A DNA stretch of 64,000 nucleotides from Solimonas sp. (GCA_030149365.1 JASBRP010000001.1:85584-149583); one strand, 5' to 3'; shown: positions 16,554 to 25,704, numbered from the stretch's first letter. Program-made: numbers and translations. The notes: generated by a model not told the origin, from the letters alone.

Positions 16554-18773
16554 ATGTCCGCCTTCCCCCTCTTCGTCACCACGCCGCGCGGCGTCGAACC
16601 CCTGCTCGCTGCCGAGCTGACCCAATTCGGCGCCACCGAGATCAAGGAGCGCATGGGCGGCGTCGCCGCCCTCGGCGATACCGCCGTGGCCTACCGCGCC
16701 TGCCTGTGGTCGCGCCTGGCCAGCCGCGTGCTGCTGCCCCTGCGTACCTTCCCGATCGAAGGCGGCACCGATGCGCTCTACAGCGCCGCGCGCGAGCTGG
16801 CCTGGGACGACCTGTTCACCGCCTCGCACCGCTTCGCCATCGAGGTCGCCGGCCATTCGCCCACGATCACGCACACGCACTACGCCGCGCTGAAGGTGAA
16901 GGACGCCATCGTCGATCACTTCCGCGATACCGTCGGCCAGCGCCCGGACGTGGACACCGACAACCCCGACATCCGCATCCACCTGCACCTGGACAAGGAG
17001 CAGGCCACGCTGAGCCTGGACCTGGCCGGCGACAGCCTGCACCGCCGCGGCTACCGCCTGCGCGGGGTCGAGGCGCCGCTGAAGGAGAACCTCGCCGCCG
17101 CCATCCTGGTCCGTGCCGGCTGGCCGGCCCTGGCCGCCCAGGGCGCGCCGCTGGTGGACCCGATGTGCGGCTCCGGCACCCTGGTGATCGAGGCCGCCTG
17201 GATGGCCGGAGACGTGGCACCGGGCCTGATGCGCGAGCATTGGGGCTTCGAGGCCTGGCTGGACCACCGCCCCAAGGTCTGGGCCGACCTGCATGCCGAA
17301 GCCGTGGAGCGCCGCAACGAAGGCCTGAAGAAACTGCCGCCGATGGCGGGCAGCGACGTCGACCTGGGCGCGCTGAAGTCCGCGCGCAAGAACGCCGCGC
17401 AGGCCGGCCTCACCGGCAAGATCGACTGGACCCAGCGCGACGCGCTGGAAGCCCGCGCCATCGGCGACCAGCCGGGCCTGGTGGTCACCAACCCGCCCTA
17501 CGGCGAGCGCCTGGGCGCCGAGGGCGAGATCATCAAGCTGTACTCACTGTTCGGCATGTCGCTGAAGCAGCACTTCCCTGGCTGGAAGGCCGCGGTCTTC
17601 ACAAGCCGCGCGGACCTCGGCCCACGCCTGGGCCTGCGCGCCGGCCGCATGTACTCGCTGTTCAACGGCGCGCTGCAGGCCAAGCTGCTGAACTTTGACA
17701 TCAACCCCGCCTCCGCCACGCCGCAGCCGCGCGGCGGCGAGGAATACGCCAACCGCCTGCAGAAGAACCTCAAGCACCTGGGCAAGTGGATCAAGCGCAG
17801 CGGCGTGACCAACTACCGGGTCTACGACGCCGACCTGCCGGACTACGCCATCGCCGTGGATCTCTACCAGGCCAACGAGGAACTGCACGTGCACGTGCAG
17901 GAATACGCCGCGCCCAAGACCGTGGACCCGGTCAAGGCGGAGATCCGCCTGCGCGAGGCGCTGTCGCATACCAGTGACATCCTGCAGGTGCCGGCCTCGC
18001 GCATCCACTTCAAGATGCGCAAGTCGCAGAAGGGCACGGCGCAGTACGAGAAGCACGACGAGATCGGCCATTTCCTGGAGATCGACGAATACGGCTGCAA
18101 GCTGCGCGTGAACTTCGAGGACTACCTCGACACCGGCGTGTTCCTGGATCACCGGCCGATCCGCAAGCGCATCCAGGAAGAGAGCGCCCGCAAGCGCTTC
18201 CTCAACCTGTTCTGCTACACCGGTGCCGCCACCGTGCACGCCGCCATGGGCGGGGCCAGCGAATCGGTCTCGGTGGACCTGTCCAACACCTACCTGGACT
18301 GGGCCGCGGAAAACCTGCGCCTCAACGGCTTCGACAGCCAGCAGACCGGCACGCTGCGCGACCGCCGCGACCATATCCACCGGCCCGCCAGGGGCGGCAG
18401 CCCCTGGAAGGCCAAGCCGCAGGCACCGCACGAACTGGTGCGCGCCGACTGCATGCAGTGGCTCAAGATCGCCGGCACCAAGCCCGACGAGCGCTACGAC
18501 CTGATCTTCTGCGACCCGCCGACCTTCTCCAACTCCAAGAAGATGGAAGGCATCCTAGACGTGCAGCGCGACCACGTGGAGATGATCCAGGGCTGCGCGG
18601 CGCTGCTGGCGCCGGGAGGCGTGCTGTACTTCTCCACCAACCGCCGCGGCTTCAAGCTGGACGAGGCACAGCTGGCAGGCCTGGTCATCAAGGACATCAC
18701 CGCGCAGACGCTGGACGAGGACTTCAAGCGTCCGCCGCCGGCGCACCGCTGCTGGCAGATCAAGCGGGACTGA
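16554..18773 (+). CDS. rlmKL: Bifunctional 23S rRNA methyltransferase RlmKL (m2G2445 / m7G2069)
   Basis: A 739-residue fusion of two methyltransferases, close to the E. coli RlmL length (702). The N-terminal half has a THUMP domain (RVLLPLRTFPIEGG, ITHTHYAALKVKDAI) and the RlmL catalytic domain with DPMCGSGTLVIEAAW and TNPPYGERL. The C-terminal RlmK half has GVFLDHRPIR, NLFCYTGAATVHAA and FCDPPTFSNSKKM. It modifies two guanines in domain V of 23S rRNA during assembly of the large subunit. Both catalytic NPPY/DPP motifs are intact. Confidence 0.97.
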   Translation: MSAFPLFVTTPRGVEPLLAAELTQFGATEIKERMGGVAALGDTAVAYRACLWSRLASRVLLPLRTFPIEGGTDALYSAARELAWDDLFTASHRFAIEVAGHSPTITHTHYAALKVKDAIVDHFRDTVGQRPDVDTDNPDIRIHLHLDKEQATLSLDLAGDSLHRRGYRLRGVEAPLKENLAAAILVRAGWPALAAQGAPLVDPMCGSGTLVIEAAWMAGDVAPGLMREHWGFEAWLDHRPKVWADLHAEAVERRNEGLKKLPPMAGSDVDLGALKSARKNAAQAGLTGKIDWTQRDALEARAIGDQPGLVVTNPPYGERLGAEGEIIKLYSLFGMSLKQHFPGWKAAVFTSRADLGPRLGLRAGRMYSLFNGALQAKLLNFDINPASATPQPRGGEEYANRLQKNLKHLGKWIKRSGVTNYRVYDADLPDYAIAVDLYQANEELHVHVQEYAAPKTVDPVKAEIRLREALSHTSDILQVPASRIHFKMRKSQKGTAQYEKHDEIGHFLEIDEYGCKLRVNFEDYLDTGVFLDHRPIRKRIQEESARKRFLNLFCYTGAATVHAAMGGASESVSVDLSNTYLDWAAENLRLNGFDSQQTGTLRDRRDHIHRPARGGSPWKAKPQAPHELVRADCMQWLKIAGTKPDERYDLIFCDPPTFSNSKKMEGILDVQRDHVEMIQGCAALLAPGGVLYFSTNRRGFKLDEAQLAGLVIKDITAQTLDEDFKRPPPAHRCWQIKRD

Positions 18774-18835
18774 ACGCGGTCTCATCACGACACTGCAACA
18801 AAGTCGTAACTGCGGTCACGTAGCCTGAAAGGGCC

Positions 18836-20194
18836 ATGACCGCTGCACTGCCTTCCCTACCTGTTCCCGTCGCCAGTGGCGAGGTCGCCGCGTTGCTGCA
18901 TACCGTGGCTCCCGTCAGCCCGGGGCTGACCATCGACGCCTCCGCCGACGTCTTCCTGGAGCCGCAGTACGCCCGCATGCTGTGCCTGCCCATCGTGACG
19001 CCGAACGGCGTCCCCGTGGGCACGCTGAGCCGCCACACCCTCAACGGCATCTTCCTGCGCCGCTTCGGCCGCGAGATCTTCGGCCCGCGAGCGGTAACGC
19101 AGGCGATGAACGCCGAACCGCTGGTGGTGGATGTCGGCAGCACGCTGGAGCAGGCCGCGGCGCACATCACCGCCAAGCTGGGTTCGCCGATCACCGAGGA
19201 CTTCGTGATCGTGGACCAGGGCCGCTATCTCGGCATGGGCATCGTGCTCGATCTTCTCTCGGCGCTGCAGCGCCGCGTGGACCAGGCGGCCCGCGAGCTG
19301 GGCGAGGCCTACGGCCAGCTGCAGGCCTCGCAGGCGCAGCTGGTGCAATCGGAAAAGATGGCTTCGCTGGGCCAGATGGTGGCCGGCGTGGCCCACGAGA
19401 TCAACACGCCGCTGGGCTACGTGCGCAACAACGTCGAGATGGTCCAGGGCGTATTCGACCAGCTCGGCGAAGTGATCGCGGCACAGGACAAGCTGGGCCA
19501 GCTGCTCAACGACGAATCCGCCGACGAGCAGGCCCTGGGCGAGCAGATGGCACAGTGCGCCGCGCTGATGGCGGACCTGCGCGAGAACCAGCTGCTGGAA
19601 GACACCCGCGCGCTATTCGGCGACACCCTGTTCGGCGTCGACACGATCAAGGACCTGGTGATCAGCCTGCGCAACTTCTCGCGCCTGGACCAGGCCCGCG
19701 TGGCGGACGTCTCGATCAACGACTGCCTGGACCAGACCCTGATGATCGCCAACAACGTGCTCAAGGCACGTGTCGAGGTGATCCGCCGCTTCGGCGACAT
19801 CCCCAACATCCGCTGCTCGCCCTCGCAGATCAACCAGGTGCTGCTCAACATCATGACCAACGCCGCCCAGGCGATCGAGCATGACCAGGGCAAGCTGCTG
19901 CTGCGCACCGAGGCCGACGAGCGCTGGGTGCGCATCCATATCCAGGACAACGGCAAGGGCATGCCGCCGGAGGTCCTGAAGAAGGTCTTCGATCCCTTCT
20001 TCACCACCAAGCCCATCGGCCAGGGCACCGGCCTGGGCCTGTCGATCAGCTTCCAGATCGTGCAGGCCCACGGCGGCCGTATCGACGTGGTGTCGGAGCC
20101 GGGCCGCGGCACCAAGTTCGTCATCAGCCTGCCGCTCGAGGCGGCAGGGTCATCGGCCGAACCGGCCGAGCGGGTGGCCTCGATCGCCGCCTGA
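18836..20194 (+). CDS. Soluble sensor histidine kinase with CBS-like input domain
   Basis: A 452-residue kinase without membrane helices. Residues 25-140 look like a pair of CBS motifs (LCLPIVTPNGVPVGTLSRHTL; DFVIVDQGRYLGMGIVLDLL). A coiled linker (RRVDQAARELGEAYGQLQ) leads to the H-box VAHEINTPLGYV with His187. The ATPase part has NIMTNAAQAI (N box), DNGKGMPPE (G1), FDPFFTTKP (F) and GTGLGLS (G2). About 80 residues between the H-box and N-box form an acidic helical insert. The next gene is its likely response regulator (gap of 19 bp). A ligand such as a nucleotide binding the CBS pair is an inference. Confidence 0.92.
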   Translation: MTAALPSLPVPVASGEVAALLHTVAPVSPGLTIDASADVFLEPQYARMLCLPIVTPNGVPVGTLSRHTLNGIFLRRFGREIFGPRAVTQAMNAEPLVVDVGSTLEQAAAHITAKLGSPITEDFVIVDQGRYLGMGIVLDLLSALQRRVDQAARELGEAYGQLQASQAQLVQSEKMASLGQMVAGVAHEINTPLGYVRNNVEMVQGVFDQLGEVIAAQDKLGQLLNDESADEQALGEQMAQCAALMADLRENQLLEDTRALFGDTLFGVDTIKDLVISLRNFSRLDQARVADVSINDCLDQTLMIANNVLKARVEVIRRFGDIPNIRCSPSQINQVLLNIMTNAAQAIEHDQGKLLLRTEADERWVRIHIQDNGKGMPPEVLKKVFDPFFTTKPIGQGTGLGLSISFQIVQAHGGRIDVVSEPGRGTKFVISLPLEAAGSSAEPAERVASIAA

Positions 20195-20213
20195 AGCCGA
20201 GACACTCCCTCCA

Positions 20214-21206
20214 ATGAATGCCAAGCCCACGCTGCTGCTGATCGACGACGAGGAACGCATCCTGCGCTCGCTGGCGATGCTGTTCCGCGGCGATTACCGC
20301 CTGCACGCCACCACCGACCCGCACGAGGCCCTGGCCATCATCGGGCGCGAGCCGGTGCACGTCATCGTCAGCGACCAGCGCATGCCGATCATGCGCGGCG
20401 CCGAGCTGCTGCGTCAGGTGCGCGAGAAGTCGCCCAACACGATGCGCCTGCTGCTGACCGGCTACTCCGAGCTGGAAGCCGTGGTGGCCTCGGTCAACGA
20501 GGGCGAGATCTTCCGCTTCATCAACAAGCCCTGGGACGCCGCCGAGCTGCGCGACACCGTGCGCCAGGCCGCCGACATCTCGCGCGCGCTGATGGCCGCC
20601 GGCCCGGTGGCGCCGCCGCAGCCGCTGTTCACCGAGACCGGCAGCTTCGTGGCGCCGGTGGCCCTGGCCCTGCCCGGCAAGCAGCCGACCGCGGGCGAGA
20701 CCCTGCTGGTGATCGACGACGACGCCGAGGTGGTCCAGGCCGTGCAGGAAATCGTCGGCCCCTCAATGAGCGTGCTCTGGGCCCAGACCCTGGATGCGGC
20801 GATGGCCGCCATCGAGCAGCACGACATCGCCGTGATCGTCTCCGAGTTGGTGGTGAAGCGCGAGACCGTGACGCCCCTGCTGAAGCTGCTCAAGGCCCAG
20901 CACCCCGAGGTGGTCACCCTGGTGCTGACGCCGTTCCAGGACGTCAGCGTCTTCATCGGCCTGATCAACCAGGGCCAGGTCTACCGCCTGCTGCCCAAGC
21001 CGGTGCGCCGCGGCCCCCTGGGCATGAACATCGCCTCGGCCCTGCGCCATCACCGTGCCCTGCGCGACGCGCCGAAGCTGCGCGCCGCCTACCAGGTGGA
21101 GAAGATCCGCCAGCCCGAGGAAGCCAGCGGCAGCGTGGCCAACCGCGTGATGGGCCTGCTGTCCCGCATCCGCGGCCGTGGCGCCGCCGCCAGCCCCGGC
21201 CCCTGA
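20214..21206 (+). CDS. Response regulator with one active and one degenerate receiver
   Basis: A 330-residue protein. The first receiver (residues 5-125) is intact: acidic pair Asp11/Asp12, phosphoacceptor Asp54 in VIVSDQRMP, and Lys105 in FINKPW. A linker leads to a second receiver-like domain (163-280) that keeps VIDDD (Asp168-170) and the Lys of LPKP (262) but has Glu211 in VSELVVK where Asp is expected, so it should not be phosphorylated normally. The C-terminal 50 residues are basic and have no DNA-binding fold I recognise. It follows the CBS-kinase gene and is probably its target; output would be through protein contact. Confidence 0.9.
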   Translation: MNAKPTLLLIDDEERILRSLAMLFRGDYRLHATTDPHEALAIIGREPVHVIVSDQRMPIMRGAELLRQVREKSPNTMRLLLTGYSELEAVVASVNEGEIFRFINKPWDAAELRDTVRQAADISRALMAAGPVAPPQPLFTETGSFVAPVALALPGKQPTAGETLLVIDDDAEVVQAVQEIVGPSMSVLWAQTLDAAMAAIEQHDIAVIVSELVVKRETVTPLLKLLKAQHPEVVTLVLTPFQDVSVFIGLINQGQVYRLLPKPVRRGPLGMNIASALRHHRALRDAPKLRAAYQVEKIRQPEEASGSVANRVMGLLSRIRGRGAAASPGP

Positions 21207-21290
21207 TCACGCCCTGATCCCCGCCTGGGGGGTCGGTCCGGCACGGCCGGCATGGTAGAGTCGGCGCACCCGAATCCAGGAGCGTCGCAG

Positions 21291-22037
21291 ATGGTCCACC
21301 CGATGCGTGCCGCGCTGTTCGCGCTGCTCAGCCTTTCCAGCCTTGACGCCGCCGCGCAGGAAGCCCCTGCGGCGCTGTGCCGCGCCTACGACAACGGCCA
21401 GTGGCAGACGCTGGGACGTGGCTCCCTGGAAGCCTGCCTCAAGGCCGTGGACCGGGCCGTGCCCGGCTACAACAGCCAGGGCTTCAAGTTCGGCCTGGCC
21501 GGTCGCCAGCTGCTGGCCGCCGACAACAACTACTTCTACCGTTCCGAGGACCAGGGCCGCAGCTGGAGCGCCTTCGGCTACCGCGGCTCGGTCAAGGCGA
21601 TCCTCGACGCCGCCGCCCCGCTGCAGCCCGCCACGCGGCCGGTGGCCACCGCGGCCGCCGCGGCCGAGGTCCTGCCGCCGCCCGCGTCCGCGCCGCAGGC
21701 CCTGTCGGCACCGCAGGCCGTGGTCCAGCAGGCCGAGATCCCGCAGCCCACCACGGCCCCGCAGGCCGTGGTCGCACAGGCCGCTCCGGTCGCGCAGGCC
21801 GCTGCCATCCCGCAGGCCGAAGAGCGCAGCTGCAGCGTCTATGGCAACGGCGCCTGGAAGTCGGTCGGCAGCCTGGCGCTGCCGTCCTGCGGCGACGCCC
21901 TGGACCAGACCCCGAACCAGTACGACGAGACCGGCTACAAGTACGGCTACTGGGGCAAGCTCGACCTCGCCGCCGACGCCAAGAACATCCTGACCTCGGA
22001 CAACGGCGAGAACTGGACGCCGCTGCGTCCCCGCTGA
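21291..22037 (+). CDS. Secreted protein with two copies of an unrecognised domain
   Basis: A 248-residue exported protein. The start at 21291 has AGGAG nine bases upstream; a signal peptide (MRAALFALLSLSSLDAAAQ) follows. Two segments share one pattern. Residues 30-98 have CRAYDNGQWQTLG, then GFKFGLAGRQLLAADNN and SEDQGRSWSAF. Residues 181-244 have CSVYGNGAWKSVG, then GYKYGYWGKLDLAADAKN and SDNGENWTPL. Each has two cysteines that could pair. The linker (about 108-178) is rich in Ala, Pro and Gln, with repeated APQA/VVAQA units. I do not recognise the domain; the ends (SxDxGxxW) resemble Asp-box sequences. A lipoprotein with an MliC-like domain follows after 20 bp. Confidence 0.8.
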   Translation: MVHPMRAALFALLSLSSLDAAAQEAPAALCRAYDNGQWQTLGRGSLEACLKAVDRAVPGYNSQGFKFGLAGRQLLAADNNYFYRSEDQGRSWSAFGYRGSVKAILDAAAPLQPATRPVATAAAAAEVLPPPASAPQALSAPQAVVQQAEIPQPTTAPQAVVAQAAPVAQAAAIPQAEERSCSVYGNGAWKSVGSLALPSCGDALDQTPNQYDETGYKYGYWGKLDLAADAKNILTSDNGENWTPLRPR

Positions 22038-22057
22038 GGATTGCCGAGGACCGCCCG

Positions 22058-22456
22058 ATGCCCGCCCTGCGCCTGCTGCTGATCGCCGCCCTGCTCGCCG
22101 GCTGCTCGCGCGGGGCCGAGGCCCCGCCCGCCGCGGCACCCGCCGCCGAGGCGCCGCTGCCGATCCCGGAAAACGTGGTGATCGAAGAGCCGGCAACCAC
22201 GCAGCCGATGACCATGCTCTACCGCTGCGAAGGCGACGCCAAGGTCACCGTGGCCATGCTCGACGCCGAATCCGAGCGCATCGCCCTCACGCTGCCGGGC
22301 GAGGAGCCCGTGGAACTGAGCCAGTCCCCGTCGGCCTCCGGCGCCAAGTACGTCGGCGAGCAGCTGGTGTTCTGGGGCAAGGGCGACGAGGCCTCGATCG
22401 AGCGTGATGGCAAGACCGTCTTCAGCGGCTGCAAGCTGCAGGCCGCCGCCGGCTAA
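22058..22456 (+). CDS. MliC-like lipoprotein (C-type lysozyme inhibitor fold)
   Basis: A 132-residue lipoprotein: MPALRLLLIAALLAGC gives a lipobox at Cys16, then an Ala/Pro-rich tether. Residues 55-130 fit MliC/PliC: MLYRCEGD, then VTVAMLDAESERIALTLPG, the signature SASGAKYV, and WGKGDEASIERDG with a closing Cys. The SASG-x-Y and KGDEA parts are the lysozyme-contact motifs in known inhibitors. It may protect the cell wall from host or competitor lysozyme. It is probably co-transcribed with the secreted protein upstream. Confidence 0.85.
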   Translation: MPALRLLLIAALLAGCSRGAEAPPAAAPAAEAPLPIPENVVIEEPATTQPMTMLYRCEGDAKVTVAMLDAESERIALTLPGEEPVELSQSPSASGAKYVGEQLVFWGKGDEASIERDGKTVFSGCKLQAAAG

Positions 22457-22468
22457 GGCCACTGCTTC

Positions 22469-22536
22469 GTGGGAGTGGCTTCAGCCGCGATCCTGCAGCG
22501 CACGGAATCCGGAGATCGCGGCTGGAGCTGCCTCCC
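22469..22536. repeat. REP-like inverted repeat
   Basis: The left arm (22469-22492) reads GTGGGAGTGGCTTCAGCCGC then GATC; the right arm (22514-22536) is GATCGCGGCTGGAGCTGCC then TCCC, its near reverse complement. It is the second copy of the element type at 15921-15976. It lies 13 bp after the MliC-like gene and ends about 20 bp before the next start. Confidence 0.78.
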
Positions 22537-22557
22537 CAATCGCAGCAAGGAGTGCCC

Positions 22558-22965
22558 ATGAGCGCCTCTCTCGACGGCGGCTGTCTCTGCGGCTCAATCC
22601 GCTACCGCATCCACGGCGACATCATCGATGCCGGCTACTGCCACTGCCGCCTGTGCCAGCGCTCCTCCGGAGCGCCGGTGCTGGCCTGGCTGACGCTACC
22701 GGTGACGGGTTTCGCCTATACCGCCGGCGAACCCGCGGTGTTCCATTCCAGCGAACACAGCCAGCGGGAATTCTGCGACCGCTGCGGCAGCCAGCTCGCC
22801 TTCCGCCGCCGCGAAGCGGCGCAGACCGTGGACGTGACCCTCGCCAGCCTTGAAGATCCGAAGCAGGTGCCGCCGGAGTACCACATCTGGCGACAAAGCC
22901 GCATCACTTGGTTCGAGACCAGCGACCAGCTTCCGCGCCACGAGGACAACGGGCCTGATCGCTAG
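22558..22965 (+). CDS. GFA-family (glutathione-dependent formaldehyde-activating / CENP-V) protein
   Basis: A 135-residue zinc protein of the GFA/CENP-V fold. Motifs are GGCLCGSIRYR near the start, YCHCRLCQRSSGAP (residues 30-43) and FCDRCGSQLAFR (near 75-86), which bind two zinc ions. The start ATG 22558 has AAGGAG five bases upstream, so the in-frame GTG at 22552 is unlikely. Members bind glutathione adducts, but a specific reaction is not established for most. Its stop overlaps the convergent PHP-lipoprotein gene by four bases. Confidence 0.93.
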   Translation: MSASLDGGCLCGSIRYRIHGDIIDAGYCHCRLCQRSSGAPVLAWLTLPVTGFAYTAGEPAVFHSSEHSQREFCDRCGSQLAFRRREAAQTVDVTLASLEDPKQVPPEYHIWRQSRITWFETSDQLPRHEDNGPDR

Positions 22966-24203
22966 CGTGCGTTGACCCACACCGGGCTGGTATAAGCCAC
23001 CGCTTCGCCCGCCTCGTTCTCGACACGCGCGTAGTACCAGCGCTCGTTCGCCGATACCGGCAGCGAGTATTCCAGCCGCCCGCCGCCACTGCGCAGCAGC
23101 GGCTCTCCCGCCTTGTCGAACAGCGCGATGCTCCCGGGATAGCTGCGGCCATCACGGTAGCGGGCCGAGATCTGCAGGGGCACGGTGGAGGCACCATCGC
23201 AGCGCAGGCGAGAGCCCATCGGATGTCCCTCCGCCGTCATCTCCACCACCAGGTCCTCATTGCCGACGACGGCATACATGCGCCGCGCCAGCATGGCGTC
23301 CTTGACCGTGGCCGGCGCCAGGTCGGGAGCCACGATCACGGTCTTGGGCAGGTCCGGCGAGGCCCAGTGGGTGCCGTGCTCGTCCTCGCCGCTGACCGCG
23401 CCCACATGCCAGCCGTTGTCCAGCGCCAGCGTGTACCACTCGGCATAGCGGTCGCTGCTGCCGCCGTTGAACAGCTCCATGCCGACCATGCGCTCGTCGG
23501 CCTGCGGCACGTGGCGCAGATTCCACCAGTTGCCGCCCGGGTCGAAGTCGCCCAGCGTCTTGTCGCCCGGATGATTGAAGATGGCGATGCTGTCATTGCC
23601 GCCGCCCAGCAGCAGCGTGTCCGGCGAGCGGTCGAACCAGCTCCAGAAGGATTCCATCGTCAGCAGGTAGCCGCCATCGAGCTTGGCGTTGGTCTGGTCC
23701 TTGCCGAAGAAGACGTTGATGTGGCCGAAGCGGTCCGAGGTCCACTCGAAACCGCGGAAGGCCAGGAAATCCTCGTTGCTGGCCTCCGCGGTCTGCTTGC
23801 GGATCGACTCCCACTTGTTCAGCTCGTCCACGCTGGGGGTCAGGCAGGTCAGCAGGCCGTCGGGCGTGGTGAAGCAGTCGCTGCCCAGCGAGATGAACAC
23901 CAGCGGATCGAGGTTGTCGGTGTGCTCGCTGCTGCCCATGAAATCCAGGCCCGCGGCCTTGCCGGCAGCAAAGTAGTCGGCCGGGATCGAGTGGATGTCG
24001 CCGTCGGAATAGGAGCTGTGCTCGTGCAGCGCGCCGCGGTAGTGCTTCAGCGTCGCCAGCTCGGGCCCGGCATAGGCCTCGCAGGCCTTGGCGGCACCGG
24101 GATTCCCGGTGCCCGGCCCCATCGAAGGATCGGAGCTGCCGCAGGCGGAGATCAGCAGCAGGAGGAGACCGGAGGCGGACAGGCGCGGCAGGAGCTTGGG
24201 CAT
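22962..24203 (-). CDS. PHP-domain metal hydrolase-like lipoprotein
   Basis: A 413-residue lipoprotein with signal peptide and lipobox ending at Cys21 (LLLLLISAC). The body carries PHP-type metal ligands: ALHEHSSYSDGDI (His60, His62), SSEHTDN (His94), FNHPGDK near residue 214 and SGEDEHGTHWAS near 275. The final 100 residues look like a beta-rich domain. PHP enzymes hydrolyse phosphoesters with a trinuclear metal centre; similar secreted CehA/McbA-type proteins act on carbamate or phosphoester substrates, but the substrate is unknown here. It faces the cell envelope. Transcribed on its own or after the unknown lipoprotein gene at 24361 (gap of 157 bp). Confidence 0.85.
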   Translation of the reverse strand: MPKLLPRLSASGLLLLLISACGSSDPSMGPGTGNPGAAKACEAYAGPELATLKHYRGALHEHSSYSDGDIHSIPADYFAAGKAAGLDFMGSSEHTDNLDPLVFISLGSDCFTTPDGLLTCLTPSVDELNKWESIRKQTAEASNEDFLAFRGFEWTSDRFGHINVFFGKDQTNAKLDGGYLLTMESFWSWFDRSPDTLLLGGGNDSIAIFNHPGDKTLGDFDPGGNWWNLRHVPQADERMVGMELFNGGSSDRYAEWYTLALDNGWHVGAVSGEDEHGTHWASPDLPKTVIVAPDLAPATVKDAMLARRMYAVVGNEDLVVEMTAEGHPMGSRLRCDGASTVPLQISARYRDGRSYPGSIALFDKAGEPLLRSGGGRLEYSLPVSANERWYYARVENEAGEAVAYTSPVWVNAR

Positions 24204-24360
24204 GGCAGGCAGACGGATCGGCGAAGCCGCAAGGATGCCTGCCGCAACCGTGGTGCCAAGTGAAATATTTGCGTCAAGGCGATTTTTACTAGCCCCGCGC
24301 GGGGCCCTGGCCAGCTCCTCGCCAGGCCGGCGCGAGCCGGCCTGGCGATGCCAGGTGCCG

Positions 24361-25704
24361 CTACTTCGCCGCGCAGGCCTCGAACGCCGCCGCCGGCGTC
24401 CCCGCCGCCTCGATGGTGGCCTTGTCGCAGTAGGCGATCCGCGGCAGGTACTCGCCTATCACGTCCACCGGCGGCGTGCCGTAGGGCACGTTCTGCACCG
24501 CCTGCGTGAAGTGCGTCGAGGGCAGCATGTGGCGGTAGATCAACACCGAGTCCGGGTAGATCGAGCCCCAGGGCAACCAGGCCATGGCATTGGCGTCCGT
24601 GGCGTTGGCCGGCTTCTGCTCCGGGTCCGACACCACCAGCGTGAAGTAGCCCTGCGCGTCCACCGGCACCTCGAAGTCCGACAGGCAATCGACGTAGCGC
24701 TGGCTGACGAACTCGTTGGTGCAGATCGACCAGTAGCGCACCTGCGACGCACCCAGCGGCGCCTCTGCGGGCTGCTGCGCATAGCGCGGCGCTCGCGCCC
24801 GCAGGATGTACAGCGAGCCCTTGTCGCGGCTGGCGATGCCGGTGACGTAGGCGTTGTCGATGTTGCTGAGGAAACCCCCGCCGGTGTCGGCGCCAGTGAT
24901 CGCGCCCAACGGCAACTGGAAGCCCACGGCGTTGCTGACCAGCTGGCGCAGCGCATCGGGCAGGCCATAGAACCGCAGCATCTGCGGCTGCTTCGGCGCC
25001 AGCGGGAACGGCAGGCCCGGCAGCGGATTGCTGCTGTCGCGGATCACGCCGTTGACCAGGCCCGGCAGGCCCTCGGGCGGCAGCGGGTTGCAGCGCTCCA
25101 GCGCCACCGGCGTGGCCGTGCCGCCCGCCGTCTCCAGCGTCAGCTTCGGCAGCGGCACGCCACCACTGCGGCTACCCTCGGCCACGTAGATGCGGTAGAT
25201 CAGCAGCCACACCGGGTTGGGCAGGTCCACGCGGTTCAGCAGGTCGATGCTGCCGGCATAGATCGTGTTGGGCTCGCGCGCTTCCGGCACCATGCCCGGC
25301 TTCAAGTAGGCGACATAGCGCCCCTGCGGAGCGCCGGCATTGCGGTAGGGATTGCCACCCTCGCTGGGATCGAGCTGGTAGTCGGTGATGGCATCGGTGG
25401 GACGCAGCGCCGGGTCATAGGCGTTGTAGGAGAAGTAGCGCGAATGCGGATACTCGCCCTCGATGCGCAGGCGCGTGCCGGGCAGCGCCGGCAGGGCCGC
25501 CACCCAGTAGGTCGCCGCCTCGTCGGGGAAGGCGATGTTCAGCAGGTCCGGATCGCTGCGGACCAGCCAGCTGCAGTTCGCCGCGATCGCCTGGGTCTCG
25601 GGCGTGGGCTGAGGCAACGGTGTCTCGGCGGCCGTCCCCGGCGCGCTGCTGCCGCCGCAGGCGGCGAGCAGCAGGGCCAGCGCGGGAATGGCGAGACGCA
25701 GCAT
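24361..25704 (-). CDS. Lipoprotein of unknown function
   Basis: A 447-residue lipoprotein with a lipobox at Cys16 (LALLLAAC). I do not recognise a domain. The sequence is rich in Pro, Asn and aromatic residues and seems to be a soluble beta-rich envelope protein: PGTRLRIEGEYPHSRYFSYNAYD, a central LLIYRIYVAEG strand, and a Cys-containing C-terminal part. The pattern of YFSYN.YD near residue 90 and a final half with YFTLVVSDPEQKP may suggest a DUF1214-like fold, but this is weak. Its ATG overlaps the stop of the alkylsulfatase-like gene (ATGA), so the two are translationally coupled and probably work together. Confidence 0.8.
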   Translation of the reverse strand: MLRLAIPALALLLAACGGSSAPGTAAETPLPQPTPETQAIAANCSWLVRSDPDLLNIAFPDEAATYWVAALPALPGTRLRIEGEYPHSRYFSYNAYDPALRPTDAITDYQLDPSEGGNPYRNAGAPQGRYVAYLKPGMVPEAREPNTIYAGSIDLLNRVDLPNPVWLLIYRIYVAEGSRSGGVPLPKLTLETAGGTATPVALERCNPLPPEGLPGLVNGVIRDSSNPLPGLPFPLAPKQPQMLRFYGLPDALRQLVSNAVGFQLPLGAITGADTGGGFLSNIDNAYVTGIASRDKGSLYILRARAPRYAQQPAEAPLGASQVRYWSICTNEFVSQRYVDCLSDFEVPVDAQGYFTLVVSDPEQKPANATDANAMAWLPWGSIYPDSVLIYRHMLPSTHFTQAVQNVPYGTPPVDVIGEYLPRIAYCDKATIEAAGTPAAAFEACAAK

